NCBI RefSeq assembly: GCF_014396385.1
Contig: NZ_CP060716.1
Span: 930,001-994,000, forward strand
DNA length: 64,000 bases
Direction of reading: 5' to 3'
Source of the DNA: Leucobacter denitrificans
GTDB lineage: Bacteria > Actinomycetota > Actinomycetes > Actinomycetales > Microbacteriaceae
The notes below the pieces were generated by a model. It was not told the DNA's origin. It saw only the letters and a program-made list of their open reading frames with translations, and did no database searches. Of this stretch, positions 47,002 to 55,553 are shown piece by piece (position 1 is the first letter of the stretch; each line of letters starts with the position of its first letter). The position numbers and the translations under genes were made by a program.

Positions 47002-48519
47002 ATGAACAAATCAACGACACTCCCCGAATCGGGCGCTCGCTACCGCCCCGAACCGTCGGTACTTACTGCACTCAAGACTCCGCGGCTCCTCACGAAAGAG
47101 GCGCTCGCCGGACTCGTGGTCGCGCTCGCGCTTATCCCCGAGGCGATCTCGTTCTCGATTATCGCCGGAGTCGATCCCAAGGTCGGGCTGTTCTCGTCGT
47201 TCATCATGGCAATCACCATCGCCTTTGTGGGCGGCCGCCCAGCGATGATCAGTGCAGCCACTGGCGCAGTGGCACTCGTGATCGCACCGGTTGCTCGAGA
47301 ACACGGCATGGACTACTTTATCGCCACGGTCATGCTTGCTGGAGTGTTCCAGATTCTTCTCGCCCTGTTCGGTGTTGCAAAGCTCATGCGCTTCATCCCT
47401 CGCAGCGTCATGGTGGGCTTTGTAAATGCTCTCGCGATCCTCATCTTCATCGCGCAGTTCCCCCACCTCATCGGTGTGCCGTGGCTCGTGTATCCACTGG
47501 TGGCTCTCGGGTTGCTCATCATGGTGTTCATGCCGAAGATCACCCGGGTCATTCCGGCACCGCTGGTGTCAATCCTCATCGTCACCGCTGTCGTGATCGT
47601 GTTCGCGATCCAGGTTCCGACCGTTGGAGAGCAGGGTGAACTCCCCCGCAGCCTCCCCGAACTCTTCATTCCGCATGTGCCCTTGACCTGGGAAACGCTC
47701 ACCATCATCGCACCGTATTCCCTGGCGATGGCGCTCGTTGGCCTCATGGAATCGCTCATGACAGCGAAGCTCGTCGATGCCATCACCGACACCCATTCGA
47801 ACAAGACTCGCGAGTCCTGGGGTCAGGGCGTCGCCAACATCGTTTCCGGCCTGTTCGGCGGTATGGGCGGCTGCGCGATGATCGGCCAGACGATGATTAA
47901 TGTGAAGGTATCGGGTGCCCGCACCCGCATCTCAACGTTCCTCGCAGGCGTATTCCTTCTCATCCTCATCGTGGTGCTCGGCGATATTGTCGGCATCATC
48001 CCGATGGCCGCACTTGTTGCCGTCATGATCATGGTCACCATCGGCACCTTTGATTGGCACTCCATTGCGCCGTCGACGCTGAAGCGCCTCCCCAAGAGCG
48101 AGACGTTCGTCATGGTTGCGACCGTGGCAGTTGTCGTGGCGACGAATAATCTCGCCATCGGCGTGATCGTTGGCGTGTTTGTCGCGTCGGTGATGTTCGT
48201 GCGGCGGGTCGCTCACTTCGTCTCAGTGGATCGAAAACTCACCACCACCCAGGGCGTCGAGTCGGCCCACTACACCGTGACCGGCGAGCTCTTTTTCGCT
48301 TCGAGCAACGACCTCACAACCCTGTTCGAGTACACGCGCGACCCCGACCGCGTGGTCATAGACATGACCCAGTCCCACATCTGGGATGCATCGTCGGTTG
48401 CGGCCCTCGACGCGATTGTGACGAAGTATGCGCAACACGACAAGTCGGTCGAGCTCATCGGCATGAACGAGTACACCTCAAAGTTCCACACGAGGCTTTC
48501 GGGAGAACTCGGCGGCTAA
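47002..48519 (+). CDS. SulP-family inorganic anion transporter
   Basis: The 505-residue protein has about 11-12 membrane helices. It begins with the conserved EALAGLVVALALIPEAISFSIIAGVDPKVGLFSS and contains GLMESLMTAKLVDAITD and NIVSGLFGGMGGCAMIGQT. A C-terminal STAS-like domain follows from about residue 420 (VVIDMTQSHIWDASSVAALDAIV). SulP proteins carry sulphate, bicarbonate or related anions with a cation. A role in bicarbonate uptake would fit a cell with carbonic anhydrase, but the substrate is not determined. Confidence 0.92.
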   Translation: MNKSTTLPESGARYRPEPSVLTALKTPRLLTKEALAGLVVALALIPEAISFSIIAGVDPKVGLFSSFIMAITIAFVGGRPAMISAATGAVALVIAPVAREHGMDYFIATVMLAGVFQILLALFGVAKLMRFIPRSVMVGFVNALAILIFIAQFPHLIGVPWLVYPLVALGLLIMVFMPKITRVIPAPLVSILIVTAVVIVFAIQVPTVGEQGELPRSLPELFIPHVPLTWETLTIIAPYSLAMALVGLMESLMTAKLVDAITDTHSNKTRESWGQGVANIVSGLFGGMGGCAMIGQTMINVKVSGARTRISTFLAGVFLLILIVVLGDIVGIIPMAALVAVMIMVTIGTFDWHSIAPSTLKRLPKSETFVMVATVAVVVATNNLAIGVIVGVFVASVMFVRRVAHFVSVDRKLTTTQGVESAHYTVTGELFFASSNDLTTLFEYTRDPDRVVIDMTQSHIWDASSVAALDAIVTKYAQHDKSVELIGMNEYTSKFHTRLSGELGG

Positions 48520-48675
48520 TCTTCGAGTCACGCCCATTCCAGGAGCCGTGGTCATCCCTTAGCGGGGCCAACCTCGTTCAGCGCGTCGCATTCCCAAAAT
48601 GCGGATTCTACGCTTACGCTATGAACACGCAACGGCGCGTGTTGAACGTGGTTGCGCCTTCGAAAGGAGTCTCAC

Positions 48676-49422
48676 ATGTCTGACACCCTGACCCAGCCAA
48701 CCACGGGCTCACGCCTGGCCGCCGAAGTCGTTGGAACATTCATACTTGTGCTTGGCGGAGTCGGCACCGCCGTATTCGCCGCAGGATTCGTGGGTGATCC
48801 AAGCAGCCCGGTCAACGTTGGCTTTCTTGGCGTCGCACTAGCTTTCGGGCTTACCATCGTAGTCGGCGTCTATGCGTTCGGCCCTATATCGGGCGGCCAC
48901 TTCAACCCCGCCGTCACCTTGGGCCTCGCCGCCGCTGGACGCTTCGCCTGGAAGGATGTCGCGGGATACGTCATTGCCCAGATAGTCGGTGGCGCAATCG
49001 CTTCCTCGCTCATATTCGCGGTCGCAATGGGGCAACCGGGCGGTTACGACGGAACGCTTGGAGCCAACGGCTATGGAGATGCTTCTCCTGGCGGGTACAG
49101 CCTGCTCTCCGTAGGCCTCATAGAGGTCGTTCTCACTGCGGTGTTCCTCTTCGTCATCATCGGCGCAACGTCAGACCGTGCTCCCGCCGGGTTCGCAGGC
49201 ATTGCGATCGGCCTCACACTGACACTTATCCACCTGATCTCAATCCCAATATCAAACACATCGGTGAACCCGGCGCGCTCTATTGCGAGCGCAATTTACG
49301 GTGGATCCGAAGCCCTCATACAGCTCTGGGCATTCCTCGTGTTCCCAGCTCTCGGCGGCCTGCTTGCGGGATGGCTATTCAAACCACTCTTCGAGGCTAC
49401 GCGACGCGTACCAAGTGCCTAG
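48676..49422 (+). CDS. aqpZ: Aquaporin (AqpZ type)
   Basis: The ATG at 48676 follows CGAAAGGAGTCTCAC and gives 248 residues. Both NPA boxes are present: GGHFNPAVTLG and SVNPARSIASA. Six membrane helices are visible, and the Arg of the selectivity filter follows the second NPA. It conducts water; a glycerol facilitator would carry a longer loop and Asp, so water is more likely. It is transcribed alone, 254 bp from the AAA/LuxR gene end. Confidence 0.93.
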   Translation: MSDTLTQPTTGSRLAAEVVGTFILVLGGVGTAVFAAGFVGDPSSPVNVGFLGVALAFGLTIVVGVYAFGPISGGHFNPAVTLGLAAAGRFAWKDVAGYVIAQIVGGAIASSLIFAVAMGQPGGYDGTLGANGYGDASPGGYSLLSVGLIEVVLTAVFLFVIIGATSDRAPAGFAGIAIGLTLTLIHLISIPISNTSVNPARSIASAIYGGSEALIQLWAFLVFPALGGLLAGWLFKPLFEATRRVPSA

Positions 49423-49447
49423 AGTGCAGGGCGCTTAGAGTACCGAG

Positions 49448-52036
49448 CTAACTCAATCCCTGGGTATTCCCGACAAGCTTCGCGTTGAGAGCATCTCGGG
49501 TTGAGACTCCGAACTTTCGCATAATGCGATGCATATGGCTCTCCACAGTGCGAACACTCAATACCAAGTGGGTTGCAATGTCTTGATTACTCAAACCCTT
49601 CGCGGCGAGCGCAGCGACTTCGCGTTCTCGCTTCGAGAGGAATGTGCGCATCGTGCCAAATCGCGTGGTGTTGAATACTCTGCTGCCCGCCGAAGTTCGC
49701 AGGCGCCGTTCCTCTTTCAAGGCTTTCATTCGCGCAGGAATCGCATCTTTCTCGCCGAACCATTCCGCCGCGCGCCCATAGGCGGCGAGCGCGACACCAT
49801 TTCGCGCATGTCGCTCGAGTATTTTCCCCGCTTGGAAAACACCTTCCGGATCTCGAGCCTCGAGGGCCGCAAGATAACGCCCCTGGGCGCCGAGCACCGT
49901 CGCGTCGGGAAATTCCTCAAGGAGTCGAAGCGTTTCCGCCAATCGATCCTTGTTCATCGAAATCTCGACGCTCGCGAGCATTCCAAGCTGTGCGGCATAG
50001 ATCGCACCTCTTTCTTTTAGCGACTGGGACGCCTTCCATAGCGTTTCAGCGCCAGCCTGCGCATTCCCGTTGAGAATCTCAATTTGCGCGTCGATCCAAG
50101 CGATTTGCTGTCCGGGTAGGGGGCCATTCTCCTCACCCTCTGACCGCGCCATCTCGGCGTATTTCTGACACAGTGCAATTTGACCTTTGCTGGTCGCCAG
50201 AACAGAAGCACCAACGAGGATTGCTATACGGCTTCCGGGAGGAAGCGGCGAAAGCTCGCCCGTTGATAGCGCTACGTCGACAAGGCTGCCGAGCTCCTGC
50301 ATATCCCCACTGTGCAAATGTGCATACGCGACCGCACCTGCGAACAGTCGGAACGCAGGGAGATCAAGCGATCCCCGGGCTTCGTCGAGACCATTGCTGA
50401 GATCCCGCAAGCCTGACTTGTAGTGCCCTTGCGCCAGCTGAGCCATGCCATAGAGAGCCCGCGCCGTGACCCTAATGCCTTCGGGGTCAAGGCGCTTAAG
50501 TTCTCGATAAACCCGCGTAGCATCTTTCAAGCGGCACCCAATCGTGAGCACCTGCAGTTGAGTTTCGAGAAGCACAATTTGTATGTTCTGAGGCAGGTCC
50601 TCTGTGACTTCAAGGGCAGCTTCAAACCCCTCAGGCACAGCTCTGCAATCGGCCAAAATACTGATTCGCTTCGCGTCGAGCATGCGGCCATACTCCTTGA
50701 GTTCTGGAGCGCGAGTTTCCAGCAGTTCAACAGCCTGGTCCACTTCAGACATCCTGTAGGCGAGCCACTCCGCCTGGCGCGCACAGAATTCTGCGCGAGA
50801 GGCGAGGTCTCCTGCTTCCCAATCTGTCTCAGTAAAAATGCGTTCGATCGTCGGGCACGTTGCCTCGAGCCCAATTTGGGAGAGCACCTCAAGGTAACTG
50901 TTCGCCGAACTCACGGTTGGGGTCTTCTCCCACTCATATGACGCGACCAACTGGAGTGTTTTCGAGTTCTCTCGAAGCATGCCCGCGAACAGTGCATCCT
51001 TCTGTTCCGCACCCGCGTCTGGCGTATCCCAAGTCGAGTCAATGTCGAAGTTTCTCGATGTTGTTCCAAGCACATCATTGATCCGCTCGGTGAGTCGAAT
51101 ACGTCGCGCTGAAAGTGGATCGTGACGAAAGTAACTATTGAACAGCGGCGGTACAACAGAAACCAAATTGCTCCGTGCGCCCTGCGCAAACGCAATCATC
51201 GCCCGTTCCTCGAGAACTTCGAGCGTGGTCCAGTCAACGAGATTCCTCACGGTTTCAACGTCAGCAGGGCCGATCATAGCGATCGTTTCGAGGGCGTCTC
51301 GGGCCACTGGCTCGAGACTTTCCAGGTGCATCTCCATGACAGCGCGCAATGCTGGACTCCATAACTCGCCAGCGGCCGTCCACGCATTTCCGTCGATTTG
51401 AACCAGCGCGCCATCACGGCTCATTGCGTCGACGAGCGAGAGCGCGAGACCCACATTTCCACCCGTCTTTGCATAGATGCGCCTCGACGTTCCGGGTTCT
51501 ATTGGACCGCCGAGATAACTGCTTACCGCAGCGTCTAGGTCGTCAAACCGAAGCGGGAGCATATCGATAACATACGTTGGCTCCAACGTAGATGCGTGCA
51601 GACCTGTCGGCGTATGGCGTGCACGTAGCCCTTGGAGCCGCGAAATCACGATTGGTACACCGGTGGTACGTCGCACGTACTCAATGACACCCCAGGAAGC
51701 CTCGTCCAAGTCATCCCAGTCGTCGAGAAAGAAGACCGTCTGGTCATCAGTAACCAACTCAGTGAGTTGTCGCCCGATTTCTTCGATGACCCCATCGATG
51801 CGGCGGGCGGGCGCCAGCTCAACGATGCCTGAGAGCGCAAGAGCGGCGAATGCGTTCTGTCGCAAGGAAGCCACTCCACGAACCTGAAATACAGTCCATT
51901 GGTGACTGGTGAGGCGCGATGACAACTCCTGCATAAATGCAGTCCGGCCGCTCCCGCGGCTTCCTACAACATCTACGCTCAGCCCAGCCTCGATAAGGCT
52001 CTGAGCTTTCGCAAGACTTCGGTCGCGCCCCTTCAC
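49448..52036 (-). CDS. Large AAA/LuxR-type transcriptional regulator
   Basis: The GTG at 52036 follows GGAGG with an 8-nt gap; an ATG at 52057 lies upstream of that Shine-Dalgarno and is less likely. The 862-residue protein has an N-terminal ATPase (Walker A GSRGSGRT at about 25-32, Walker B TVFFLDDWDDLDEASW), a long helical TPR-like middle, and a C-terminal LuxR helix-turn-helix (LSKREREVAALAAKGLSNQDIATHLVLSVRTVESHMHRIMRKFG) near residues 795-840. This is the LAL/MalT-like class, usually activators that bind a ligand. It lies beside the pilus operon on the same strand, and two TTARGTAGT repeats lie about 290 bp upstream. Regulation of the pilus genes is inference. Confidence 0.9.
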   Translation of the reverse strand: MKGRDRSLAKAQSLIEAGLSVDVVGSRGSGRTAFMQELSSRLTSHQWTVFQVRGVASLRQNAFAALALSGIVELAPARRIDGVIEEIGRQLTELVTDDQTVFFLDDWDDLDEASWGVIEYVRRTTGVPIVISRLQGLRARHTPTGLHASTLEPTYVIDMLPLRFDDLDAAVSSYLGGPIEPGTSRRIYAKTGGNVGLALSLVDAMSRDGALVQIDGNAWTAAGELWSPALRAVMEMHLESLEPVARDALETIAMIGPADVETVRNLVDWTTLEVLEERAMIAFAQGARSNLVSVVPPLFNSYFRHDPLSARRIRLTERINDVLGTTSRNFDIDSTWDTPDAGAEQKDALFAGMLRENSKTLQLVASYEWEKTPTVSSANSYLEVLSQIGLEATCPTIERIFTETDWEAGDLASRAEFCARQAEWLAYRMSEVDQAVELLETRAPELKEYGRMLDAKRISILADCRAVPEGFEAALEVTEDLPQNIQIVLLETQLQVLTIGCRLKDATRVYRELKRLDPEGIRVTARALYGMAQLAQGHYKSGLRDLSNGLDEARGSLDLPAFRLFAGAVAYAHLHSGDMQELGSLVDVALSTGELSPLPPGSRIAILVGASVLATSKGQIALCQKYAEMARSEGEENGPLPGQQIAWIDAQIEILNGNAQAGAETLWKASQSLKERGAIYAAQLGMLASVEISMNKDRLAETLRLLEEFPDATVLGAQGRYLAALEARDPEGVFQAGKILERHARNGVALAAYGRAAEWFGEKDAIPARMKALKEERRLRTSAGSRVFNTTRFGTMRTFLSKREREVAALAAKGLSNQDIATHLVLSVRTVESHMHRIMRKFGVSTRDALNAKLVGNTQGLS

Positions 52037-52324
52037 GTCCGGCGCCTCCCTCCTCATCGAGTTCCTCGCTTATCCTTAACGGTAACACGCGCCAAAAAGC
52101 TCGCGGAGCACGAAGCCCAATCCACTGACTGGCGTTTACGTGTGCGCTCCATCGACTCCCTAATCTTCAAACTGCGTCGCAATAACTATCTCGCCATGAG
52201 AGAAGCAGGACTCTTAGATGCGTCCCAGTGCTTCGCCAGCGTACGCGCACGCGCGTGGCTGTTTGCAACGGATGTCTAAGACTCAGGGCATCCAGTCTCA
52301 ATTGCCGTATGAATTCTCATCCAA

Positions 52325-52354
52325 TTAAGTAGTTAAGAGGCAAAAGTAAGTAGT
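52325..52354 (-). promoter_or_regulatory. Two TTARGTAGT-type repeats, 21 bp apart, upstream of luxR
   Basis: TTAAGTAGT (52325-52333) and GTAAGTAGT (52346-52354) are in the same orientation with a repeat distance of exactly 21 bp. Read on the minus strand toward luxR they are ACTACTTAC/ACTACTTAA. The same motif at the same spacing occurs three times upstream of the pilus operon. It is a probable binding array for one regulator. Confidence 0.6.
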
Positions 52355-52695
52355 GAGACGGTGCAATATGCGTGTTGAAAAGCGGTGACGATTGCGGAGA
52401 TTGTCTCGAGAGGCAAACCTTTTCCCGCTCTCGCGCTGACATTCACCGATCCGCTCCGCGCTAAGCAAACACGTAAAGGTCTTTGATTTGAGACACAATC
52501 ATGGCTTCTGCATACGTAAAGCAGAGACTTCTCCTACGTATTCTGACGCGATTCGTACGCAAAGTGACGAAATCGTCATTTCCTGGGGGCTCGGCAGGCC
52601 AAACTAGTGAACGTACTCGAGACCTCACCAAAGAGCATCCCCCAATTTAACTCCACGGTGCGGTTACCTCAGTACGACAGAACCCTATCTGTCAG

Positions 52696-52735
52696 ACGCT
52701 CCGGTGGTTTCTCCCCCTAGTTACCACCGGAGCGT
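52696..52735. repeat. 13-bp inverted repeat downstream of the sortase gene
   Basis: Arms 52696-52708 and 52723-52735 are perfect reverse complements with a 14-nt loop, about 220 bp beyond the sortase stop. No U-tract follows on either strand. It may end the pilus transcript with a long 3' leader, or be unrelated. Confidence 0.45.
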
Positions 52736-52953
52736 TGGGGTCTCTACGCAGTCACCCGCAAGACGAGTTCGACGCGGTCACACGCAGATATCAGCTAGGC
52801 ACAGAAGCGATCACTAACGCAGCAGCCTATACGGCTGAAAGCTATGTATATGCGAACAGTCGACCAGGCGGCACTCGAAACTCAACAAGCGTTTCAGAGG
52901 TGTCCCCACAGCGGGTGTCAGGCAAATTGAACGACGGCCCTAGAACGGGCGCC

Positions 52954-53868
52954 TTATTGTCGTGCGCGCCGCCGTCCGCGTTGCCCGTTGCGATAGCCGG
53001 CGCGCCAGAAAGTAACCCAGACGGCTGCAGTGCCGACGGTGTAATAGACAGCCCACCAGGGAAATCCAGGCACCTGCGGGCGAGTATTCGCCATTGTGAC
53101 ATCTTCTGCGGGGGTTGGAGTCACCCGCTCACCAGTGATAAGTATGCGATGCGTGTTTATGCCAAGTGGCGTGCAGGTGACCAGCGTGACGAGATCTCTA
53201 TGCGCTTCGGCGCGAATTTCTTCGGTCGCGTCGGGGTCGACGACCTCGATCTTCATTACTCGGTAGGTCAGCACTTCACCAAGAACCTCGATAATTATCG
53301 AGTCGCCCTTTTCGACTTTGTCGAGGTTGGTGAACATGGTCGAGTTCGCAAGGCCACGATGCCCTGTGAGCACAGAACGAGTGCCAGCTCCTCCGACCGG
53401 AAGTGAAGTACCCTGCAGATGGCCAACGCCTTTGAGCAAGGTCTCGTCGCTCGTGCCGTGGTAGACAGGCAGATCTAGATCGATTGATGGCACCAAGAGG
53501 CGCGCCATGGTTCCAGTCGGACTTGCTTTGAGGAGTTTCCAATAGTCGAAAGATTCGCCTGCTTCGGAAATAGCAATTCCGGTTCCCTCTGCGACATTCG
53601 CGCCACCTGAGTAGATTGCGCCAGATTGCAGAAGTTCATTATATTTGCGTGCCTCAGAGAGACCGACTTTCAATTTGTTTCGAGCTGCCTCGGCGTTAGC
53701 TTCAACTTGATCGAACACGATGTTCGACTGGTTGTACTGCGACACCCAGGCAGCCGCGGATGGGTAGAGAAGTAGCGAGAGTCCGACTTGCACGAGCAAG
53801 GCAATGGAAAGGCTTGATCTACTAAGTTTCCAATGTCGAATGCGTTGTGTGTCGCTAGTTCGTGCCAT
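52954..53868 (-). CDS. Class C (pilus-polymerising) sortase
   Basis: The ATG at 53868 gives 304 residues. A signal anchor lies at about 21-39, then a helical segment, and the sortase barrel. The catalytic set is complete: His170 (VLTGHRGL), Cys232 (TLVTCTPLG) and Arg241 (HRILITGER). A second C-terminal membrane helix (WWAVYYTVGTAAVWVTFW) and a basic tail are typical of class C. It cleaves the LPxTG proteins encoded upstream and links pilin subunits through a lysine. The usual lid motif DP(F/W) is not seen before the SFDYWKLL segment. Confidence 0.92.
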   Translation of the reverse strand: MARTSDTQRIRHWKLSRSSLSIALLVQVGLSLLLYPSAAAWVSQYNQSNIVFDQVEANAEAARNKLKVGLSEARKYNELLQSGAIYSGGANVAEGTGIAISEAGESFDYWKLLKASPTGTMARLLVPSIDLDLPVYHGTSDETLLKGVGHLQGTSLPVGGAGTRSVLTGHRGLANSTMFTNLDKVEKGDSIIIEVLGEVLTYRVMKIEVVDPDATEEIRAEAHRDLVTLVTCTPLGINTHRILITGERVTPTPAEDVTMANTRPQVPGFPWWAVYYTVGTAAVWVTFWRAGYRNGQRGRRRARQ

Positions 53869-53973
53869 GACGAGGTTCCCCACCCTAGTTTTCGTTTGAT
53901 AGCTGCATCGGGAGCGTGCCTTCAGAGGGATCTCCGATGACACGCTCCCAAGCCAGTAGCGTTTGCTAGTTGG

Positions 53974-55461
53974 CTATGCTTCCTGCGGCTGCTCTTCGCG
54001 ACGGCGGCGGGCCACCAGGAAGATTCCAGCGCTGAGTGCGAGGAGGGATGCACCGGCTGCCATCATCAAGACGGTTCCCGACCCACCGGTGATTGGGAGC
54101 GAAGGCAGGTCGCCCTCAGTCGCGCCAACCTGATTATTCACGATTGTCACGTACGGTGAATCCGCATCGGCAACGTTCAGGAGCATTCCGCCGTTCAGCG
54201 GCTTGAAGCCGAGCGGAGTGACCGACTCGTAAACGCAGTAGTTGCCTTCAACCAGGGTGGTTTCCGATACGAAGCCGTTGGCGTCCGATTCGAGACCCGC
54301 GAACACGCGAGTCTCATTCGCATCTGGTTCAGCAGGACAATCTACGGCGTCAGCGGCCGCGGTATAGACGTCAAACTGTGCTCCAGCGAGAGGTGAGTTC
54401 GCCTGATTTTCATCTTTCCAGTTCGCCACTTTGTAGATCCACGACTTCGAAACAAATGTTTCCGGATCAACGACCTGGGGACCTGTGCCCGGATCAGTGC
54501 TCTTGTTGTTGACAGTGATTACTGCCTCATTCTCGGTTGAGGCCGTGCCATCTGCCTGACCGTCAATGGTGAGCACAATCTTTCCGCCGATGTTTGCGTC
54601 GAGCTTTGCGAGTCCGCTCGCCGTCAACGAGAGGACTACTTCTTCCCCGCCCACAGTCGAGGCAGCTGCAGGTGTCAACGTGTAGTCACCGCCATCAAGT
54701 GTGACTTCTGCCCCACTCGAATCATGCAACGCCACGGTTGCGCTCTCAAAGATAATCGCATCGTTCAGCTTGTCGTTGATGCGAAACTCTGAGTAGTTCT
54801 CCCCGTTGGAAAGAGGCATCACTGGGACGGTGACGGTAAAGGTGACCTGATCACCAACCATGTCCGCAGTTTTCGTTGAACCGGATCCAGCAACGATATT
54901 CTTCGGGTAGATCACTGGGTTGTAGTTCCACTGAGTACCAGAAGTACCGGGATACGGCAGCGTAATCAGCGATGGCTGCGCGACCGACACCGCGTTGGCC
55001 GCTGGGGTCGATTCGTAAACAACGTATGCGAGATCCGAAGCCAGGTCCGAGAACTGAGTTTCACCAGTGGTTCCGCTCGTGGTTTGTTCACTGCCACAGG
55101 TGAGCGTGAGCTGAGTCGCCCCCTCCATGACTACTGGCGTGTTGTCTACGCCGAGCGCAACACTCAGGTCAGTGAGTCGCTGCCAATCTGCCGACTTGGT
55201 GAGGTCGATTCCGTCAACCGAGCAGGCTGTGAAGCCAGCTACCAGTGGCGTTGCACCAGTGGTATCGAGCGCGGTGCCGTCGTTCGGGCCGAACGACGTC
55301 GAAGGCTGCTCTAGCTTGTAGACCGTAATCGAGCCGGGGGTCCCGTCTCCCGGTGCCGCAAAGGCAGGAGTTGCCACTGTGGCAAGTACGCCTGCCGCAA
55401 GCGCGGCAGCACCGAAGCGGGCGACTCGTCGCCTCGACGATGTGTGCGTGTTCTTGATCAT
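53974..55461 (-). CDS. LPITG-anchored backbone pilin (SpaA/FimA type)
   Basis: The 495-residue precursor has a signal peptide cut near Ala35 (TPAFAAPGDG). The pilin motif WNYNPVIYPKN (Trp178-Lys187) supplies the lysine used in polymerisation. E-box-like YCVYESVTPLGFKPL occurs near residue 420 and LPITG near 455, followed by a hydrophobic stretch and RRRR tail. An isopeptide-forming Cna_B/SpaA-type domain (ANSPLAGAQFDVYTAAAD and the E-box) precedes the sorting signal. It is the major shaft subunit. The gene lies between the tip protein gene and the sortase. Confidence 0.93.
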   Translation of the reverse strand: MIKNTHTSSRRRVARFGAAALAAGVLATVATPAFAAPGDGTPGSITVYKLEQPSTSFGPNDGTALDTTGATPLVAGFTACSVDGIDLTKSADWQRLTDLSVALGVDNTPVVMEGATQLTLTCGSEQTTSGTTGETQFSDLASDLAYVVYESTPAANAVSVAQPSLITLPYPGTSGTQWNYNPVIYPKNIVAGSGSTKTADMVGDQVTFTVTVPVMPLSNGENYSEFRINDKLNDAIIFESATVALHDSSGAEVTLDGGDYTLTPAAASTVGGEEVVLSLTASGLAKLDANIGGKIVLTIDGQADGTASTENEAVITVNNKSTDPGTGPQVVDPETFVSKSWIYKVANWKDENQANSPLAGAQFDVYTAAADAVDCPAEPDANETRVFAGLESDANGFVSETTLVEGNYCVYESVTPLGFKPLNGGMLLNVADADSPYVTIVNNQVGATEGDLPSLPITGGSGTVLMMAAGASLLALSAGIFLVARRRREEQPQEA

Positions 55462-55553
55462 TTGTTCCTCTCATTTGTTGGTTGTGCGTAAGCACGGCGG
55501 CGCGACAGCGCCCTCGGCAACTCGGTGCCGAAATCTGTTAAGACTGACGGTTT

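Larger units (their letters stand above)
52058..52953. other. Intergenic region between luxR and sortase (no confirmed gene)
   Basis: This 900-bp gap contains the luxR promoter side. From about 52091 to 52279 the + strand is open in frame 2 with a protein-like translation (LRVRSIDSLIFKLRRNN, MREAGLLDASQ) but no start codon in place, so it may be a decayed gene fragment. A 21-bp-spaced repeat pair lies at 52325-52354, TGACGAAATCGTCA at 52565-52578 is a palindrome, and a 13-bp inverted repeat lies at 52696-52735. The remaining sequence, up to the sortase stop at 52954, shows nothing convincing. Confidence 0.6.

Noticed and set aside
52735..53406. A 223-codon + strand open frame overlapping the sortase gene
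   Set aside because: It runs antisense to the well-supported sortase from 52954 on and begins at a TTG without ribosome binding site; composition fits a shadow frame.
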